NCBI GenBank assembly: GCA_002419385.1 | Contig: DIFZ01000045.1 | Span: 1-64,000 of the forward strand | Direction of reading: 5' to 3' | DNA from: Geobacter sp. UBA5735 | Lineage (GTDB): Bacteria > Desulfobacterota > Desulfuromonadia > Geobacterales > Geobacteraceae | DNA length: 64,000 bases | Part shown: positions 33,041 through 42,425 of the stretch, one piece after another | Numbering within the stretch: the first letter of the stretch is position 1 | How the letters are laid out: each line of letters begins with the position of its first letter | The notes under the pieces: model-generated | Told to the model about the DNA's origin: nothing | What the model saw: the letters and a program-made list of their open reading frames with translations, nothing else | Database searches by the model: none | Position numbers and translations under genes: made by a program

Positions 33041-33403
33041 TCAGTCTTTGTCCGCAAGGAAGGAAAGTTCGTGTTTCACCTGCTCCGGGTTGACGCTTCT
33101 CGCTTCAAGGAGGCTTCGGAGATGGATCATGGTGTCCAGGTCCGTTTCAACGAATTTCACACCGGCAAGGGTTCCGCTGCAGTGGACGGCCTCTGTTCCG
33201 AACTGGAGGACTATGTCTGAACTGTTGAGGCGGAAAAGCAGCGTCCACCGGTCTCCCGGCTGAGCCGGGAGGTCTCCGCCATGGTCGATCAGTGCGCCTT
33301 TGAGCGATATGTCGAGCAATTGGACCTGGACGGTTCGGGAGTCGGTTTCCACGATGCTCTTTTCGATACATTTGATGCGGCTGAAGCGCCTTTGTTCGGA
33401 CAT
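33041..33403 (-). CDS. PilZ-domain protein
   Basis: A 120-residue single-domain PilZ protein. The cyclic di-GMP motif RRFSRIK (RxxxR, residues 5-9) and DISLKGALI (D/NxSxxG, about 28-35) are both intact, so it should bind the second messenger. Such proteins control motility, secretion or exopolysaccharide output by contacting other proteins. AGGAGG lies eight bases before the ATG at 33403, which rules out the longer reading to 33499. It is divergent from the Nudix gene. Confidence 0.87.
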   Translation of the reverse strand: MSEQRRFSRIKCIEKSIVETDSRTVQVQLLDISLKGALIDHGGDLPAQPGDRWTLLFRLNSSDIVLQFGTEAVHCSGTLAGVKFVETDLDTMIHLRSLLEARSVNPEQVKHELSFLADKD

Positions 33404-33536
33404 GGGAATGCCTCCTGGTGGCGACAAGAGGAAATGGTTGCGCGATGCAACGGGATCCATTGTAGCAACGAGATGAAAAATAATAAAGGTAAACTTCAAT
33501 TGTGGCGCCGCAGGTGAACGTCAAGGGAGGCAGGAA

Positions 33537-33950
33537 TTGACAATCCGGAGCATTCGGGTTGCGTGCGCCGTTATCGAGGACGACGGCAGGGTGCTGGCGG
33601 CCCAGCGCAGCGAGAAAATGAACATGCCGCTCAAGTGGGAGTTCCCGGGCGGGAAGCTCCATGAAGGCGAAAGCGCCGAGGAGTGCCTGGTGAGGGAGAT
33701 TTACGAGGAACTGGGAGTCCGTGCCGTAGTCGGGCGCCCGCTGCCCCCGGTCTTCCACCGATACGTCGATTTCGACATCGAGCTGCTGCCGTTCGTCTGC
33801 ACCCTCGAGGAAGGCGAGATAACCCTCGCCGAACACCGCGCCATTGCCAGGGTCGCTCCCGATGAGCTGGGTGAATTCGACTGGCCCGAAGCGGACATTC
33901 CCGTCATTGCATCATACCTGGAAAGTCTGAAGGGAGAGAGAAAGTCCTGA
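33537..33950 (+). CDS. MutT-like Nudix hydrolase
   Basis: A 137-residue Nudix protein with the full box GKLHEGESAEECLVREIYEELGV (about residues 38-60). It resembles MutT/8-oxo-dGTP diphosphatases that clear oxidised nucleotides. The start is TTG at 33537 with GGGAGG seven bases upstream; no ATG upstream is in frame with family sequence. The PILPV-like substrate is not certain, since Nudix specificity is hard to read from the box alone. It is divergent from the PilZ gene. Confidence 0.88.
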   Translation: MTIRSIRVACAVIEDDGRVLAAQRSEKMNMPLKWEFPGGKLHEGESAEECLVREIYEELGVRAVVGRPLPPVFHRYVDFDIELLPFVCTLEEGEITLAEHRAIARVAPDELGEFDWPEADIPVIASYLESLKGERKS

Positions 33951-34172
33951 TCCGTTCCAACTGCCAAGTGCCTTCATAAGCGATTTTTGCCGATCTTGGA
34001 AACCATTATTTCGCCTTTTCCCAGAATCAGTATTCCCAAACTTTTTTAAAAACCCATCGGGGCAACTTGACAAAGTCGGATTGTTGACATGGAGGGTTGT
34101 TCAAAAGGCCCTCTATGTTGCCTAATTGCTTGATATTATAAGTCACTGTAAATGGCATAATGCTTGCTTGCT

Positions 34173-35354
34173 ATGCTTGGGCTCTCCAAATTAGCGTCTC
34201 GTACAGGTTCCAAGATGAATTCACAACCTATTTTCGGTGGCGGCACTCTCTTCCCCCGGACGTCACCGGCACATGATGTGCTTCGGGAAAGTGGTGGCGC
34301 GTTCAGCGAGATACTGGATGCGTCACGATCGGCAGGCAAGCCCGCAAACGCAGGATTGCAGCCCAATCCGGTCCCGGCAGGCATGACGGACATGCTCGGA
34401 CCTACGACGCAGCTGCTGAATCAATACTCATCACCTCCCAACCGGAAAGAACTGGCTGCGGCCTACGCGCAGCATAGCAGGCATGCAGAGGGCCCTGCCG
34501 TCCAGAGCGGATGGCAGAAATACAAGGACGACCAGCTCCTGCGCAATCCGGGCGGCGATCACTACTACCTGGACAAAAACATGGTGTCGACTGATCCCGG
34601 TGACAGGGAATCATTCTTTGCGCGGATGGGGAAGGATCTGTCGGATGTTGCCGCCAACGTCAAAAATTTTTTCGGCAACCTGTTCATGGGGTCAAAAATC
34701 CGTTACCGGGATGAAAACAACCAGATCAGGGAAGCAACGCAACGGGGACTTGTGGGCACCTGCGTCGATTTTTTCAAGGATCTGGGAAGCGCCCTGACGT
34801 TCGGGGCATGGCATCCGGACGAAGCGACAGGGCCGCAGGGTGTGATCGGACGCTTGTCCCATTTTTGCGCCAAACTGAAAAAAGCCTTTCTCGGTGACCT
34901 GGTGGAAGGAGTTCCGAAAAGCGTCAATCATATGGCAAAGAACCTGGTTCTGGCCGGGATGAACCTTGTTCAGGTGGTTCCTGATGCGACCATCGGCAAC
35001 CTGGAGGGAGGCAGGAAGCTCACCACGACCCTGTTCGACAACGGGCAGGTACTGGTGGAATATCTGACTGATGTCATTCCTTCGGGAGATGCGTGGTTCA
35101 GGGTCCATGCCATGAACTTCTCGGGCGGAAAAGCCCCGGTGTTCTACAACCTTGAAATGCCGGAGCATGCGAAGGCAGATACCCGGTGGCAGTATGTGCG
35201 GAACACTCCCTTTCGCAAGACCATCGAAACCATCGGCACCCTCCTTGCTGACATTGCAACCGTCGGCCTGGCCGGGCAATCCGGCATATTGACGAACCAG
35301 CACAGCGAGAAACATAAGGCGCTGAACAGTTTTCTATCCACCACGCGGCGCTAG
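34173..35354 (+). CDS. Hypothetical protein of unknown function, 393 aa
   Basis: A long open frame coding for 393 residues with no family I recognise. There is no signal peptide. The N-terminal 100 residues are low-complexity and polar (Pro, Ser, Gln, Asn-rich), then a mixed region follows with several amphipathic helices (about 140-260) and Gly-rich turns. Coding character (codon usage, third-position GC) looks genuine. The start is uncertain: ATG at 34173, a TTG at 34164 and ATG at 34215 are all possible, and none has a good ribosome site. It stands alone between the Nudix gene and a convergent lipoprotein gene. Confidence 0.6.
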   Translation: MLGLSKLASRTGSKMNSQPIFGGGTLFPRTSPAHDVLRESGGAFSEILDASRSAGKPANAGLQPNPVPAGMTDMLGPTTQLLNQYSSPPNRKELAAAYAQHSRHAEGPAVQSGWQKYKDDQLLRNPGGDHYYLDKNMVSTDPGDRESFFARMGKDLSDVAANVKNFFGNLFMGSKIRYRDENNQIREATQRGLVGTCVDFFKDLGSALTFGAWHPDEATGPQGVIGRLSHFCAKLKKAFLGDLVEGVPKSVNHMAKNLVLAGMNLVQVVPDATIGNLEGGRKLTTTLFDNGQVLVEYLTDVIPSGDAWFRVHAMNFSGGKAPVFYNLEMPEHAKADTRWQYVRNTPFRKTIETIGTLLADIATVGLAGQSGILTNQHSEKHKALNSFLSTTRR

Positions 35355-35367
35355 TGTCCCGTGCGGA

Positions 35368-35715
35368 TCAGTACGGAGCAGGGTACTCGTAGTATTTCGG
35401 CATGGCCACACCGGTGCAGTCGAAGGCATACCCGATCATTCTGATCTGACCATAATAACCTCTGGTAGCTTCCCGCCAGAAGATGTGCGTTGCACCTGCC
35501 TCCTTGGCCCTCAAAGCGGACTGGTATTTGTAATCGCCGAGGACCGGAGGGGGGCCCCAATACCGGTAACCGTAAGGTCCTGGAAATGTTCCGACCGGGC
35601 GGCATTCCCGGACGCTCCATGGCTCGCTCACTTCCAGCGGAAAGGGTCTGTGCGGGCCATACGCAGTGCATCCCGTGACTGCAAAGAGTGTAACGAGCAG
35701 CATGATAATCCTCAT
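35368..35715 (-). CDS. Small lipoprotein
   Basis: A 115-residue lipoprotein. The signal peptide is MRIIMLLVTLFAVTGC, and the lipobox VTGC puts the lipidated Cys at residue 16. The mature part is rich in Tyr, Gly and Pro (GPYGYRYWGPPPVLGDYKYQ), with ALRAKEAGATHIFW resembling the DUF4156/RcsF-like lipoproteins that detect envelope stress. GGAGG lies upstream of the ATG at 35715; longer readings to 35853 are not supported. It converges with the unknown gene at 34173. Confidence 0.72.
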   Translation of the reverse strand: MRIIMLLVTLFAVTGCTAYGPHRPFPLEVSEPWSVRECRPVGTFPGPYGYRYWGPPPVLGDYKYQSALRAKEAGATHIFWREATRGYYGQIRMIGYAFDCTGVAMPKYYEYPAPY

Positions 35716-36119
35716 AAAACCTCCAGGAGCGTGCATTGTGGCAAGCTTAACCGGAAGATGCCGTTGCATCTCCTGTATCAAATGATAGCAGATTGCACAG
35801 AAAATCAGACCGGAAAAATGGACGGAGCCGCCATGCCGCTTTCTCTGCATCATGCACGTGTTCCGGGCTCAGTCTGCTGACGGATTTTCTCACTCGCGGC
35901 ACTAATCACGGGAACCCGGGCTCGCAAGGTGACTACATATTCAGGTGCACACGCGTTGGCAGTGTGGTAGTATGCTTCGTGCGCCGCTTCGTTTCGCTTC
36001 CGGTAGAACTGGGCTCCAGCACCCTTTTCAAAATTTCGTTAATCCTGTACAATAAAAAAACTCGGGCAGGATGTGCCTGACGTCTCATTTTCTTAGTGAA
36101 CGGGGAGGGTTACCACGCA
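35716..36119. other. Intergenic region
   Basis: About 400 bases without a supported gene. A possible -10 element TACAAT is at 36046-36051 before the small gene at 36120, with only a poor -35. Open frames here show no ribosome site or family features. Confidence 0.4.
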
Positions 36120-36314
36120 ATGCTGATTCTTGTTGAGTATTTCGATGGGAATTTCGGATTTGTCGATCCCGGTCGCCTTGACGACTTGATCATGTCACGC
36201 AGGATCACGGGATTCAGGCGTGCAACAGAGTGGGTGCGGGTCCCTTATGGCCCTTTGCGGGGGCACGGAGGGAAGAGGTATGCGGGGTACGACAGAAGAG
36301 GAGCGACAGCCTGA
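36120..36314 (+). CDS. Small protein, GSU3473-like family
   Basis: A 64-residue protein that matches the small Geobacter family I recall as GSU3473-like: MLILVEYFDGNFGFVDPGRLDDLI, then a basic RRITGFRRATEWVRV segment and a C-terminal YDRRG tail. It is probably a compact alpha/beta protein. GGAGGG lies about 11 bases before the ATG at 36120. Function unknown. It precedes the PBP4-like gene by about 145 bases. Confidence 0.6.
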   Translation: MLILVEYFDGNFGFVDPGRLDDLIMSRRITGFRRATEWVRVPYGPLRGHGGKRYAGYDRRGATA

Positions 36315-36459
36315 TTGACACCGCATGGAGTGCCGAAACCGCGCGCTCGGTCGTTTCACTTCGTTGTGGCTGGCGGCTGCAAGGTGAGGAGCTTTTCCCC
36401 CTTTGTTTCCGGGACGGGGGCATCGTACCCTGAGGATTGCGCTTGAGGAGAGCAGAAAA

Positions 36460-37419
36460 ATGGGATGTTTGCGCACTGCACTGCTGAAGAGTGCCATCGC
36501 CATACTGCTGATCATTTGTTCATCTTGTTCATCGGCCATCCGCCCGGTCCATGGAGAAGAATCGGACAGCGACCTGGGAAAACTGCTGGTTCCGTATCTG
36601 CCCGAAAACACCGAGTGGGCTCTGACGGTGATCGACCTGGAAACGGGCAGACTGGTGGCGGAAACGGGCAATTCTTTGGGGGAACGGCTTGTCCCTGCCT
36701 CACTGATGAAGCTCCTCATTACGGGTGCAGTCCTCGATTACGCGGAGAAGGGCGGCTCGGTATGCAAAATCGTGACTGTGCGCAGCACCGTTACCGTCAA
36801 AGGGAAAAGGGGGCGCAAGAGCAGAAAAAAAACCTCTCTGGTTGCCAGGCAGTCCGTGGAAATCACGGATAAACGGGAACTTTTCGACATTTTGCACGAC
36901 ATGAACGTGCACAGCAGGAACGTGACGGCGCAAAACCTGGCGGATTCCCTGGGAGAACAGCGCTTCGGATCTCCCGGGACCCGCGCCAAGGGCAACAGGG
37001 CGGTGAGCAGTTTCCTCAGCAGCATGGGTCTCCCCTCCGGAGAAGCGATAATTGCCGACGGCTGCGGCCTGTCCAGGGAAAACAGGGTCACCGCGAATTT
37101 CATCGCCCACTATCTTTACCAGGCATCAAAAAAAACATGGTTCGACAGTTTCCGCGCGACCCTTCCCCGTCCAGGTTTGGAAGGAACCGTGAAGAGAATC
37201 GGCTACACTGACCCGCGCTTCCGGGTGAAAACCGGTCGTCTCAACAATGTGTTTGCGCTGGCCGGATACGGAGTCAACGCGGCAGGGAGCAAATTTACCT
37301 TCGCTTTCATCGTCAACGCGAAAAACGGCAGGATCTACGACCGGAAACACAGCAAGGGACAACTCCTGCGCCTGCTTGCGGAAGGCGCGCCGCCGCAAAC
37401 CGTTGCTGTCCGGCAATAG
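36460..37419 (+). CDS. PBP4-like D-alanyl-D-alanine carboxypeptidase, compact S13
   Basis: A 319-residue exported penicillin-binding protein of peptidase family S13 (DacB/PBP4), which trims or cuts peptidoglycan peptides. The catalytic triad is complete: Ser81 and Lys84 in SLMK, Ser152 and Asn154 in SRN, and Lys257-Thr-Gly in KTG. An N-terminal hydrophobic segment (10-20) with Cys residues could be a signal or lipoprotein peptide. E. coli PBP4 is about 477 residues; here the long insert between SxxK and SxN is very short, a compact variant. GAGGAG precedes the ATG at 36460. Confidence 0.85.
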   Translation: MGCLRTALLKSAIAILLIICSSCSSAIRPVHGEESDSDLGKLLVPYLPENTEWALTVIDLETGRLVAETGNSLGERLVPASLMKLLITGAVLDYAEKGGSVCKIVTVRSTVTVKGKRGRKSRKKTSLVARQSVEITDKRELFDILHDMNVHSRNVTAQNLADSLGEQRFGSPGTRAKGNRAVSSFLSSMGLPSGEAIIADGCGLSRENRVTANFIAHYLYQASKKTWFDSFRATLPRPGLEGTVKRIGYTDPRFRVKTGRLNNVFALAGYGVNAAGSKFTFAFIVNAKNGRIYDRKHSKGQLLRLLAEGAPPQTVAVRQ

Positions 37420-37499
37420 CGGACTGCAAGAACCAAGTATCAGGTCTACACATTGGCAGTCTTATTTCTAAATCCATATATTTGTCAATGTGCAGGCCC

Positions 37500-37529
37500 G
37501 ACACCCTCCTCCCTGACACCCTCCTCCCT
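37500..37529. repeat. Tandem 15-base repeat
   Basis: GACACCCTCCTCCCT is present twice in direct tandem, in the gap before the U32 gene. Confidence 0.7.
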
Positions 37530-37609
37530 TGTCTTTTCATGGCCCCTTTCAACCTCCAGAACGTGCAATTCCCTTGACGCTTCTCCGCCTGTTCGGATAA
37601 TCTGTAAAA

Positions 37610-39985
37610 ATGCCTGAAAAAACGAGATTACTCGCCAAAAAGCCTGAACTCCTCGCCCCTGCGGGCTCACTTGAGTCCTTTTTCGCCGCCATGGAGAAGG
37701 GGGCCGATGCGGTTTACGCCGGACTGTCGGATTTTTCCGCACGGGCGAAGGCCAAGAACTTCACCATCCCGCAGATGGAGCGGATCACTGCCTATGCCCA
37801 TTCCCTCGGGCGCAAGGTCTACGTCACCCTCAACACCCTGGTCAAGGAGCGGGAGCTCCCCCGACTCGTAGAGTGTATCTCGGCCCTCTCCGGCATGGGA
37901 GCAGACGGCGTGATCCTCCAGGACATGGGGGTCTTCCGGTTGATGCGCGACCATTTTCCCGATCTCCCTGCCCACGCTTCCACCCAGATGACCATCCACA
38001 ATTCCCTCGGTGTCAAGGAGCTCGAACGGCTGGGCTTCTCCCGGGTAGTGTTGGCACGGGAGCTTCACATCGATGAAATCAGGACCATAGCCGGCACGAC
38101 TTCCATGGCACTGGAGTGCTTCATCCACGGAGCCCTCTGTTTTTCCTATTCCGGGCAATGCTATTTTTCCTCGTTCCTCGGCGGCTACAGCGGCAACAGG
38201 GGGCGCTGCGCCCAGCCCTGCCGCAGGCTCTACCGCTATCGGGGCAAGGAGGGCTACTATTTCTCCACCAACGATTTCTCCAGCATCGACATGCTGCCGG
38301 AACTGGTGGATGCAGGGGTTTCCTCGTTCAAGATCGAGGGCAGGATGAAGTCGGCAGAGTACGTGGCGTGCGTGGTGGGGGCCTACCGGTTGGCGCTGGA
38401 TGCCGCACCATCGCGGCGTGAGGAAGCCGTTGCCGATGCCAAGGAGCTGCTCAAGCTTTCCTTCGGCCGGGTGCCCACCAGGGGGTTTCTCGCTTCCCAC
38501 CATCCAACCGACATCGCCACCCCGAGCCTGCGCGGCGCCACTGGCCGCTTCCTGGGGGAGATCAGGTCGATCCGGGGGAACCGCATCACCTTCGAGACCA
38601 AGGACCGCCTGCACGTCGGCGACCGGGTGCGGGTCCAGCCCAAGAGCGACATGGCCGGACGAGCGTTCACCATCAAGGATCTGTCCGTCGGCAGGGAAAG
38701 CGCAAAGGCTGCACGCGGCAGGGCGCTGGTCAGCACTACCGCACCCTTTGCCTTCTCTGTCGGGGATGCAGTGTTCAAGGTTTCGTCGGAGACTGCCTTC
38801 ACCATGAGCGAAAACGCCTGCCAGAGAAAGCTGGACAGCGTCAAGGGAGACAGGATCAGCTGCGACCTCGTGTTGGGGTTGGCCGACGAGACGCTGCAGG
38901 TTACCGGTCGTGCGGCAGGGATCGAGTGCGCGGCAGAATATCGCCTGGGCGCTCTGGAGCCTGCCCGCACCACCGACATGGAAGGGGTGCTGCGTGCCCA
39001 GTTCTCGAAATGCGGCGATACGCCGTTCACCCTGGCGTCCCTCTCGGCTGCTGGCTTCCCGGCGGTCCTCATCCCGCAGGCCAAGCTCAAGGATATCCGC
39101 CGCGAGTTCTACCGGTTGCTGGAGGAAAAGGCCCTGAAGGGGAAGGGTGAGCGGCTGCGGCTCGCACGGGAGGCGGCTTTCCGGTCTCTTGTGGGAACAC
39201 GGCCTGCCGCGTCGGGCAGGAAAGATGATCTTGCGGTCCGGGTCGAGAGCATCAGGGACTTCCACCTGCTGCACCAGGAAGGTGTGGATGGACTGATCCT
39301 GCCGGTCAGTAGAGCCAACATCCACCAGCTTCCGGCGTTTGCCGCGAAGCTGAGGGGCCGGCCCGATACGGTGACCTGGCATCTGCCGTTCATCGTTTTA
39401 GAGGCTGACATCCCCTATTACCGGGAGGCTGTCAAGCTGATCACCTTGCACGGCTTCCGCAGGTTCGAGGCCTCAAACCTGGCCCATTTCCAACTGCTGG
39501 CCGGGTACGAGGTGGAGATATCCAGCCACTACCGGCTGTTTTCCCTGAACAGCCAGGCGCTTCTCTCCTGGCATGAGGAGGGGGTGAAGACAGCCACCCT
39601 CTATATGGAGGACGATTCGGAGAACATGGCGGACCTTCTGGCGGCCGACGTTCCCGTCAGCCGGCGGGTGCTGCTTTTTGCGCCGGTCCCGGTAATCACC
39701 TCGAAGATAACCATCAAGGGGGTGCGGGCCGATTCTCCGGTGGTGTCCGACCGCGGCGATGCCTATACGGTGACTGCTCGAGACGGCCTCACCACCGTCA
39801 CGGCCGACCGCCGGTTTGCCATTTCCGGCTACCGCAGGCGGCTTCGGGATATGGGTTGTCCTTCCTTCGAGGCAGACCTGTCGCTGGAGTCGGGCGACGT
39901 GAGAAGGCAGGTGCTGGATGCCTGCATCAGGGGCGTGTCCATCGAGGGGACGTCGGAGTTCAACTTCACCATGGGGCTGACGTGA
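37610..39985 (+). CDS. U32 family protein with DUF3656, RlhA/TrhP-like
   Basis: A 791-residue peptidase U32-family protein. PELLAPAGS and STQMTIHN are typical of the N-terminal TIM barrel, and four cysteines in ECFIHGALCFSYSGQCYFSS and RCAQPCR (about 172-205) likely bind an Fe-S cluster as in the family. The long second half (to 791) fits the DUF3656-bearing subgroup. Although named for collagenase activity, E. coli members RlhA and TrhP hydroxylate 23S rRNA and tRNA pyrimidines with prephenate, so an RNA-modification role is more likely. The ATG lacks a strong ribosome site. Confidence 0.85.
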   Translation: MPEKTRLLAKKPELLAPAGSLESFFAAMEKGADAVYAGLSDFSARAKAKNFTIPQMERITAYAHSLGRKVYVTLNTLVKERELPRLVECISALSGMGADGVILQDMGVFRLMRDHFPDLPAHASTQMTIHNSLGVKELERLGFSRVVLARELHIDEIRTIAGTTSMALECFIHGALCFSYSGQCYFSSFLGGYSGNRGRCAQPCRRLYRYRGKEGYYFSTNDFSSIDMLPELVDAGVSSFKIEGRMKSAEYVACVVGAYRLALDAAPSRREEAVADAKELLKLSFGRVPTRGFLASHHPTDIATPSLRGATGRFLGEIRSIRGNRITFETKDRLHVGDRVRVQPKSDMAGRAFTIKDLSVGRESAKAARGRALVSTTAPFAFSVGDAVFKVSSETAFTMSENACQRKLDSVKGDRISCDLVLGLADETLQVTGRAAGIECAAEYRLGALEPARTTDMEGVLRAQFSKCGDTPFTLASLSAAGFPAVLIPQAKLKDIRREFYRLLEEKALKGKGERLRLAREAAFRSLVGTRPAASGRKDDLAVRVESIRDFHLLHQEGVDGLILPVSRANIHQLPAFAAKLRGRPDTVTWHLPFIVLEADIPYYREAVKLITLHGFRRFEASNLAHFQLLAGYEVEISSHYRLFSLNSQALLSWHEEGVKTATLYMEDDSENMADLLAADVPVSRRVLLFAPVPVITSKITIKGVRADSPVVSDRGDAYTVTARDGLTTVTADRRFAISGYRRRLRDMGCPSFEADLSLESGDVRRQVLDACIRGVSIEGTSEFNFTMGLT

Positions 39986-40029
39986 ATAGGGTTTACGAAT
40001 AGGAAACAACTGTAACCGGAGGCAAAGCC

Positions 40030-40653
40030 GTGACCACATCAACCGTGCTGTATTTTCTCGGCGCCTCGGTTGCGCTCACCATCGCACCCGGTCCCGACAA
40101 TACCTTCGTCGTGGCCCAGGGGGTGTCCCGGGGGAGAAAGGCCGCTATCATAACGGCGTTGGGGATGTGCAGCGGTGTCAGCGTCCACACAGCTGCCGCA
40201 GCCCTCGGCATATCCGCGCTCCTGTATTCCTCGGCTACCGCTTTCATGGTATTGAAGTATGCCGGTGCTGCATATCTTCTCTATCTGGCATACAAATCTT
40301 TGAAAGAGCAGCAGATCCTGCTTCCCTCAGGCACGGTGGATGGTCAAACGTGGCGGGTGATGTTTCGCAGGGGCTTCATCATGAATGTGGTGAATCCCAA
40401 GGTGGCGCTCTTTTTTCTTGCCTTTCTCCCCCAGTTCGTCACCGGCCGTTCCGGAGACACCTCCTGGCAGATATTCATCCTCGGGCTGCTGTTCATGGTG
40501 CAGGCTGCCGTGGTGTTCAGCGCCATCGGCTATCTCTCCGGAAGCGTGGGCGACCTGGTTGCCCGGAAGCCGCGCGTCGCCCGCTATTTCGGCTGGCTGA
40601 CCGCCGGCGTGTTCGCTTCCCTGGGGGTGAGGCTGGCCCTGGCAGAGAGGTGA
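40030..40653 (+). CDS. LysE/RhtB family amino-acid exporter
   Basis: A 207-residue inner-membrane protein with six predicted helices and the family N-terminal motif ASVALTIAPGPDNTFVVAQGVSRGRKAAIITALGM. LysE/RhtB members export amino acids such as lysine, threonine or homoserine. GTG at 40030 with GGAGG upstream is the start. It is convergent with the benzoate-CoA ligase gene, 23 bases away. Substrate unknown. Confidence 0.9.
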   Translation: MTTSTVLYFLGASVALTIAPGPDNTFVVAQGVSRGRKAAIITALGMCSGVSVHTAAAALGISALLYSSATAFMVLKYAGAAYLLYLAYKSLKEQQILLPSGTVDGQTWRVMFRRGFIMNVVNPKVALFFLAFLPQFVTGRSGDTSWQIFILGLLFMVQAAVVFSAIGYLSGSVGDLVARKPRVARYFGWLTAGVFASLGVRLALAER

Positions 40654-40676
40654 ATCTTTCATTGAGCCGCTGCACG

Positions 40677-42179
40677 TCAGCAGACCCGGCGCAGCATGAC
40701 CCGCCGGATCTTGCCGGTGTCGGTCTTGGGCAGTTCGTCCACCCAATCCACCTGCACCGGGCACATGTACGCCGGCAGCTTCCCCACGGTGAAGCGCCGC
40801 AGTTCCCTCTCCAGCATGCGCTTCGGTTCGTATCCTTCCTTCAGCACCACGTAGGCGATCGGCCGGACCAGGCTCTCGACTTTCCGCCAGCTTACGGCGC
40901 ACTCCAGAACCGCTTCATGTTCCAGCAGCACCGACTCCACCCGTGCCGGGGAAACCCATTGGGCATCGACCTTGAACATTTCGTCGCTGCGCCCCTGGAA
41001 GGTATACCAGCCGCCTTCCTGGATGAACACGTCGCCGGTGTTGAGCCATCCGCCCGGGAGCATGGTTTGTGCTGTTTTTCCGGGCAGGTTGAGGTAAAAG
41101 GGTGCGATGCTGGGTCCTTTGACATGGAGGTGGCCGGGGGTGCCGGTTTTAACCGGACGCCCCTCATCATCGACGATGCGGGTTTCGAAGGGCGGTATGA
41201 TGCGGCCGGCGGTCCCGGGCCTGACATTCCCGGGGCGGTTGGAGATGTAAATGTGCAGGGCCTCGGTGGAGCCGATGCCGTCGATCAGCTCGATGCCGGT
41301 GGTTTGCTTCCACTCTCGATAAATGGGTGCTGGAAGCGGCTCACCTGCCGAAACGCACAGTCGCACCGATGCCAGGGGCGTGACGGTTTTCAGAGTCTTG
41401 AGCAGCATGTTGTAGGCGGACGGTACCCCGAAAAAAATCGTGACGCCGTATTTTTCCACCATCCGGAGAATGTCGGCCGGGTCCGGTTTCCCGGAGAAGA
41501 GTACGACGGTGGCCCCGAACCGGAGGGGAAAGGAAAAGCTGTTTCCCAGCCCATAGGCGAAAAAGAGCTTGCTGGCTGAAAAGACCACGTCACTGCCGGT
41601 CATGCCGAGAACCGACCCGGCATAGGCATCGGCGGAGGCCGGCAGATCCCCGTGCCGATGGGGTACGCCCTTTGGAGAGCCGGTGCTGCCGGAGCTGTAG
41701 AGAAGAAAGGCGATTTCGTCGGCGGACGGGACGTGGGGTGCGGTGTCTGCCGGTGCGGAGGCAATGGCGGATCGAAAGCACGGATCGTCGAGCAGCAGGG
41801 TGGTGCGGAGACGGGGCGAAATGGCTTGGAATGCCGGAGTAACGCAGGATTCGGTGACAAGCGACACGGCCATGGAGTCCTGCATGATGTAGCGGTATTC
41901 GTCCGCGGACAGGGCGGGATTGGTCAGGACCGGCACCGCGCCCCGTTTCAGGCATCCCAGCAGGGCGATGAAACAGAACGCGGAATCCCCCGCGGCAAAA
42001 ATCACCCTCTCGCCCACCGCTGTACCGGAATCGCAGAGCATGGCGGCGAAGCGGTTCGACAGGTCGTCCAGCTGACGATAGGTCATGGCGCATTCGTCTG
42101 TGATGAGCGCAGTCTTGTCAGGATGGCTCGCCAGGTGGGGTGCGAGGAGGGCCACGGCGGCATTGGGAAATTGATTCAT
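40677..42179 (-). CDS. Benzoate-CoA ligase family AMP-forming ligase
   Basis: A 500-residue ANL-superfamily ligase. The AMP-binding motif LLYSSGSTGSPKGVPHRHGD, the YGLGNSFSFPL region and IGSTEALHIYISN are typical of the benzoate-CoA ligase group; the C-terminal domain has GRSDEMFKVDAQWVSP and the catalytic Lys in KTDTGKIRR. It would activate benzoate or a related aromatic acid with ATP and CoA for anaerobic breakdown. No benzoyl-CoA reductase genes are in the window. Start ATG at 42179; a longer frame to 42248 is out of family. GGAG lies 13 bases upstream. Confidence 0.88.
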   Translation of the reverse strand: MNQFPNAAVALLAPHLASHPDKTALITDECAMTYRQLDDLSNRFAAMLCDSGTAVGERVIFAAGDSAFCFIALLGCLKRGAVPVLTNPALSADEYRYIMQDSMAVSLVTESCVTPAFQAISPRLRTTLLLDDPCFRSAIASAPADTAPHVPSADEIAFLLYSSGSTGSPKGVPHRHGDLPASADAYAGSVLGMTGSDVVFSASKLFFAYGLGNSFSFPLRFGATVVLFSGKPDPADILRMVEKYGVTIFFGVPSAYNMLLKTLKTVTPLASVRLCVSAGEPLPAPIYREWKQTTGIELIDGIGSTEALHIYISNRPGNVRPGTAGRIIPPFETRIVDDEGRPVKTGTPGHLHVKGPSIAPFYLNLPGKTAQTMLPGGWLNTGDVFIQEGGWYTFQGRSDEMFKVDAQWVSPARVESVLLEHEAVLECAVSWRKVESLVRPIAYVVLKEGYEPKRMLERELRRFTVGKLPAYMCPVQVDWVDELPKTDTGKIRRVMLRRVC

Positions 42180-42335
42180 AGTGAGCGCAGCTCCAGCCGG
42201 TGGGGATGTTGAATTTTTATAATCCCGGCCATGTCGTTTGTCAAACAAAAGGTGCCCCTGCTTCCGAATCGGTAAGCGACAATGTGTGATTCCGTGTTCC
42301 CGGGCAGCAACTATTTATTTTCTCTCCCGTGCACA

Positions 42336-42356
42336 AAGTGTTATACTTCAACACTT
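42336..42356. promoter_or_regulatory. Perfect dyad in the ligase-larB divergent gap
   Basis: AAGTGTT, seven bases, AACACTT. It lies 69 bases before the larB ATG and overlaps a possible -10 TATACT, so it may be an operator for larB. No regulator is known. Confidence 0.5.
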
Positions 42357-42425
42357 ACTGTCCTGCACGCCGGTCAGTCGGACGGGGCGCCGGACCGGAC
42401 ACGAAAACCGACAACGGGGACCGTT

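Noticed and set aside
34069..34172. Two TTGACA boxes before the unknown gene as a promoter
   Set aside because: No -10 with acceptable spacing follows either box, so I did not list a promoter.
35793..36080. A 95-residue plus-strand open frame in the gap before 36120
   Set aside because: No ribosome site, overlaps the upstream region of the lipoprotein gene and has no protein-like features.
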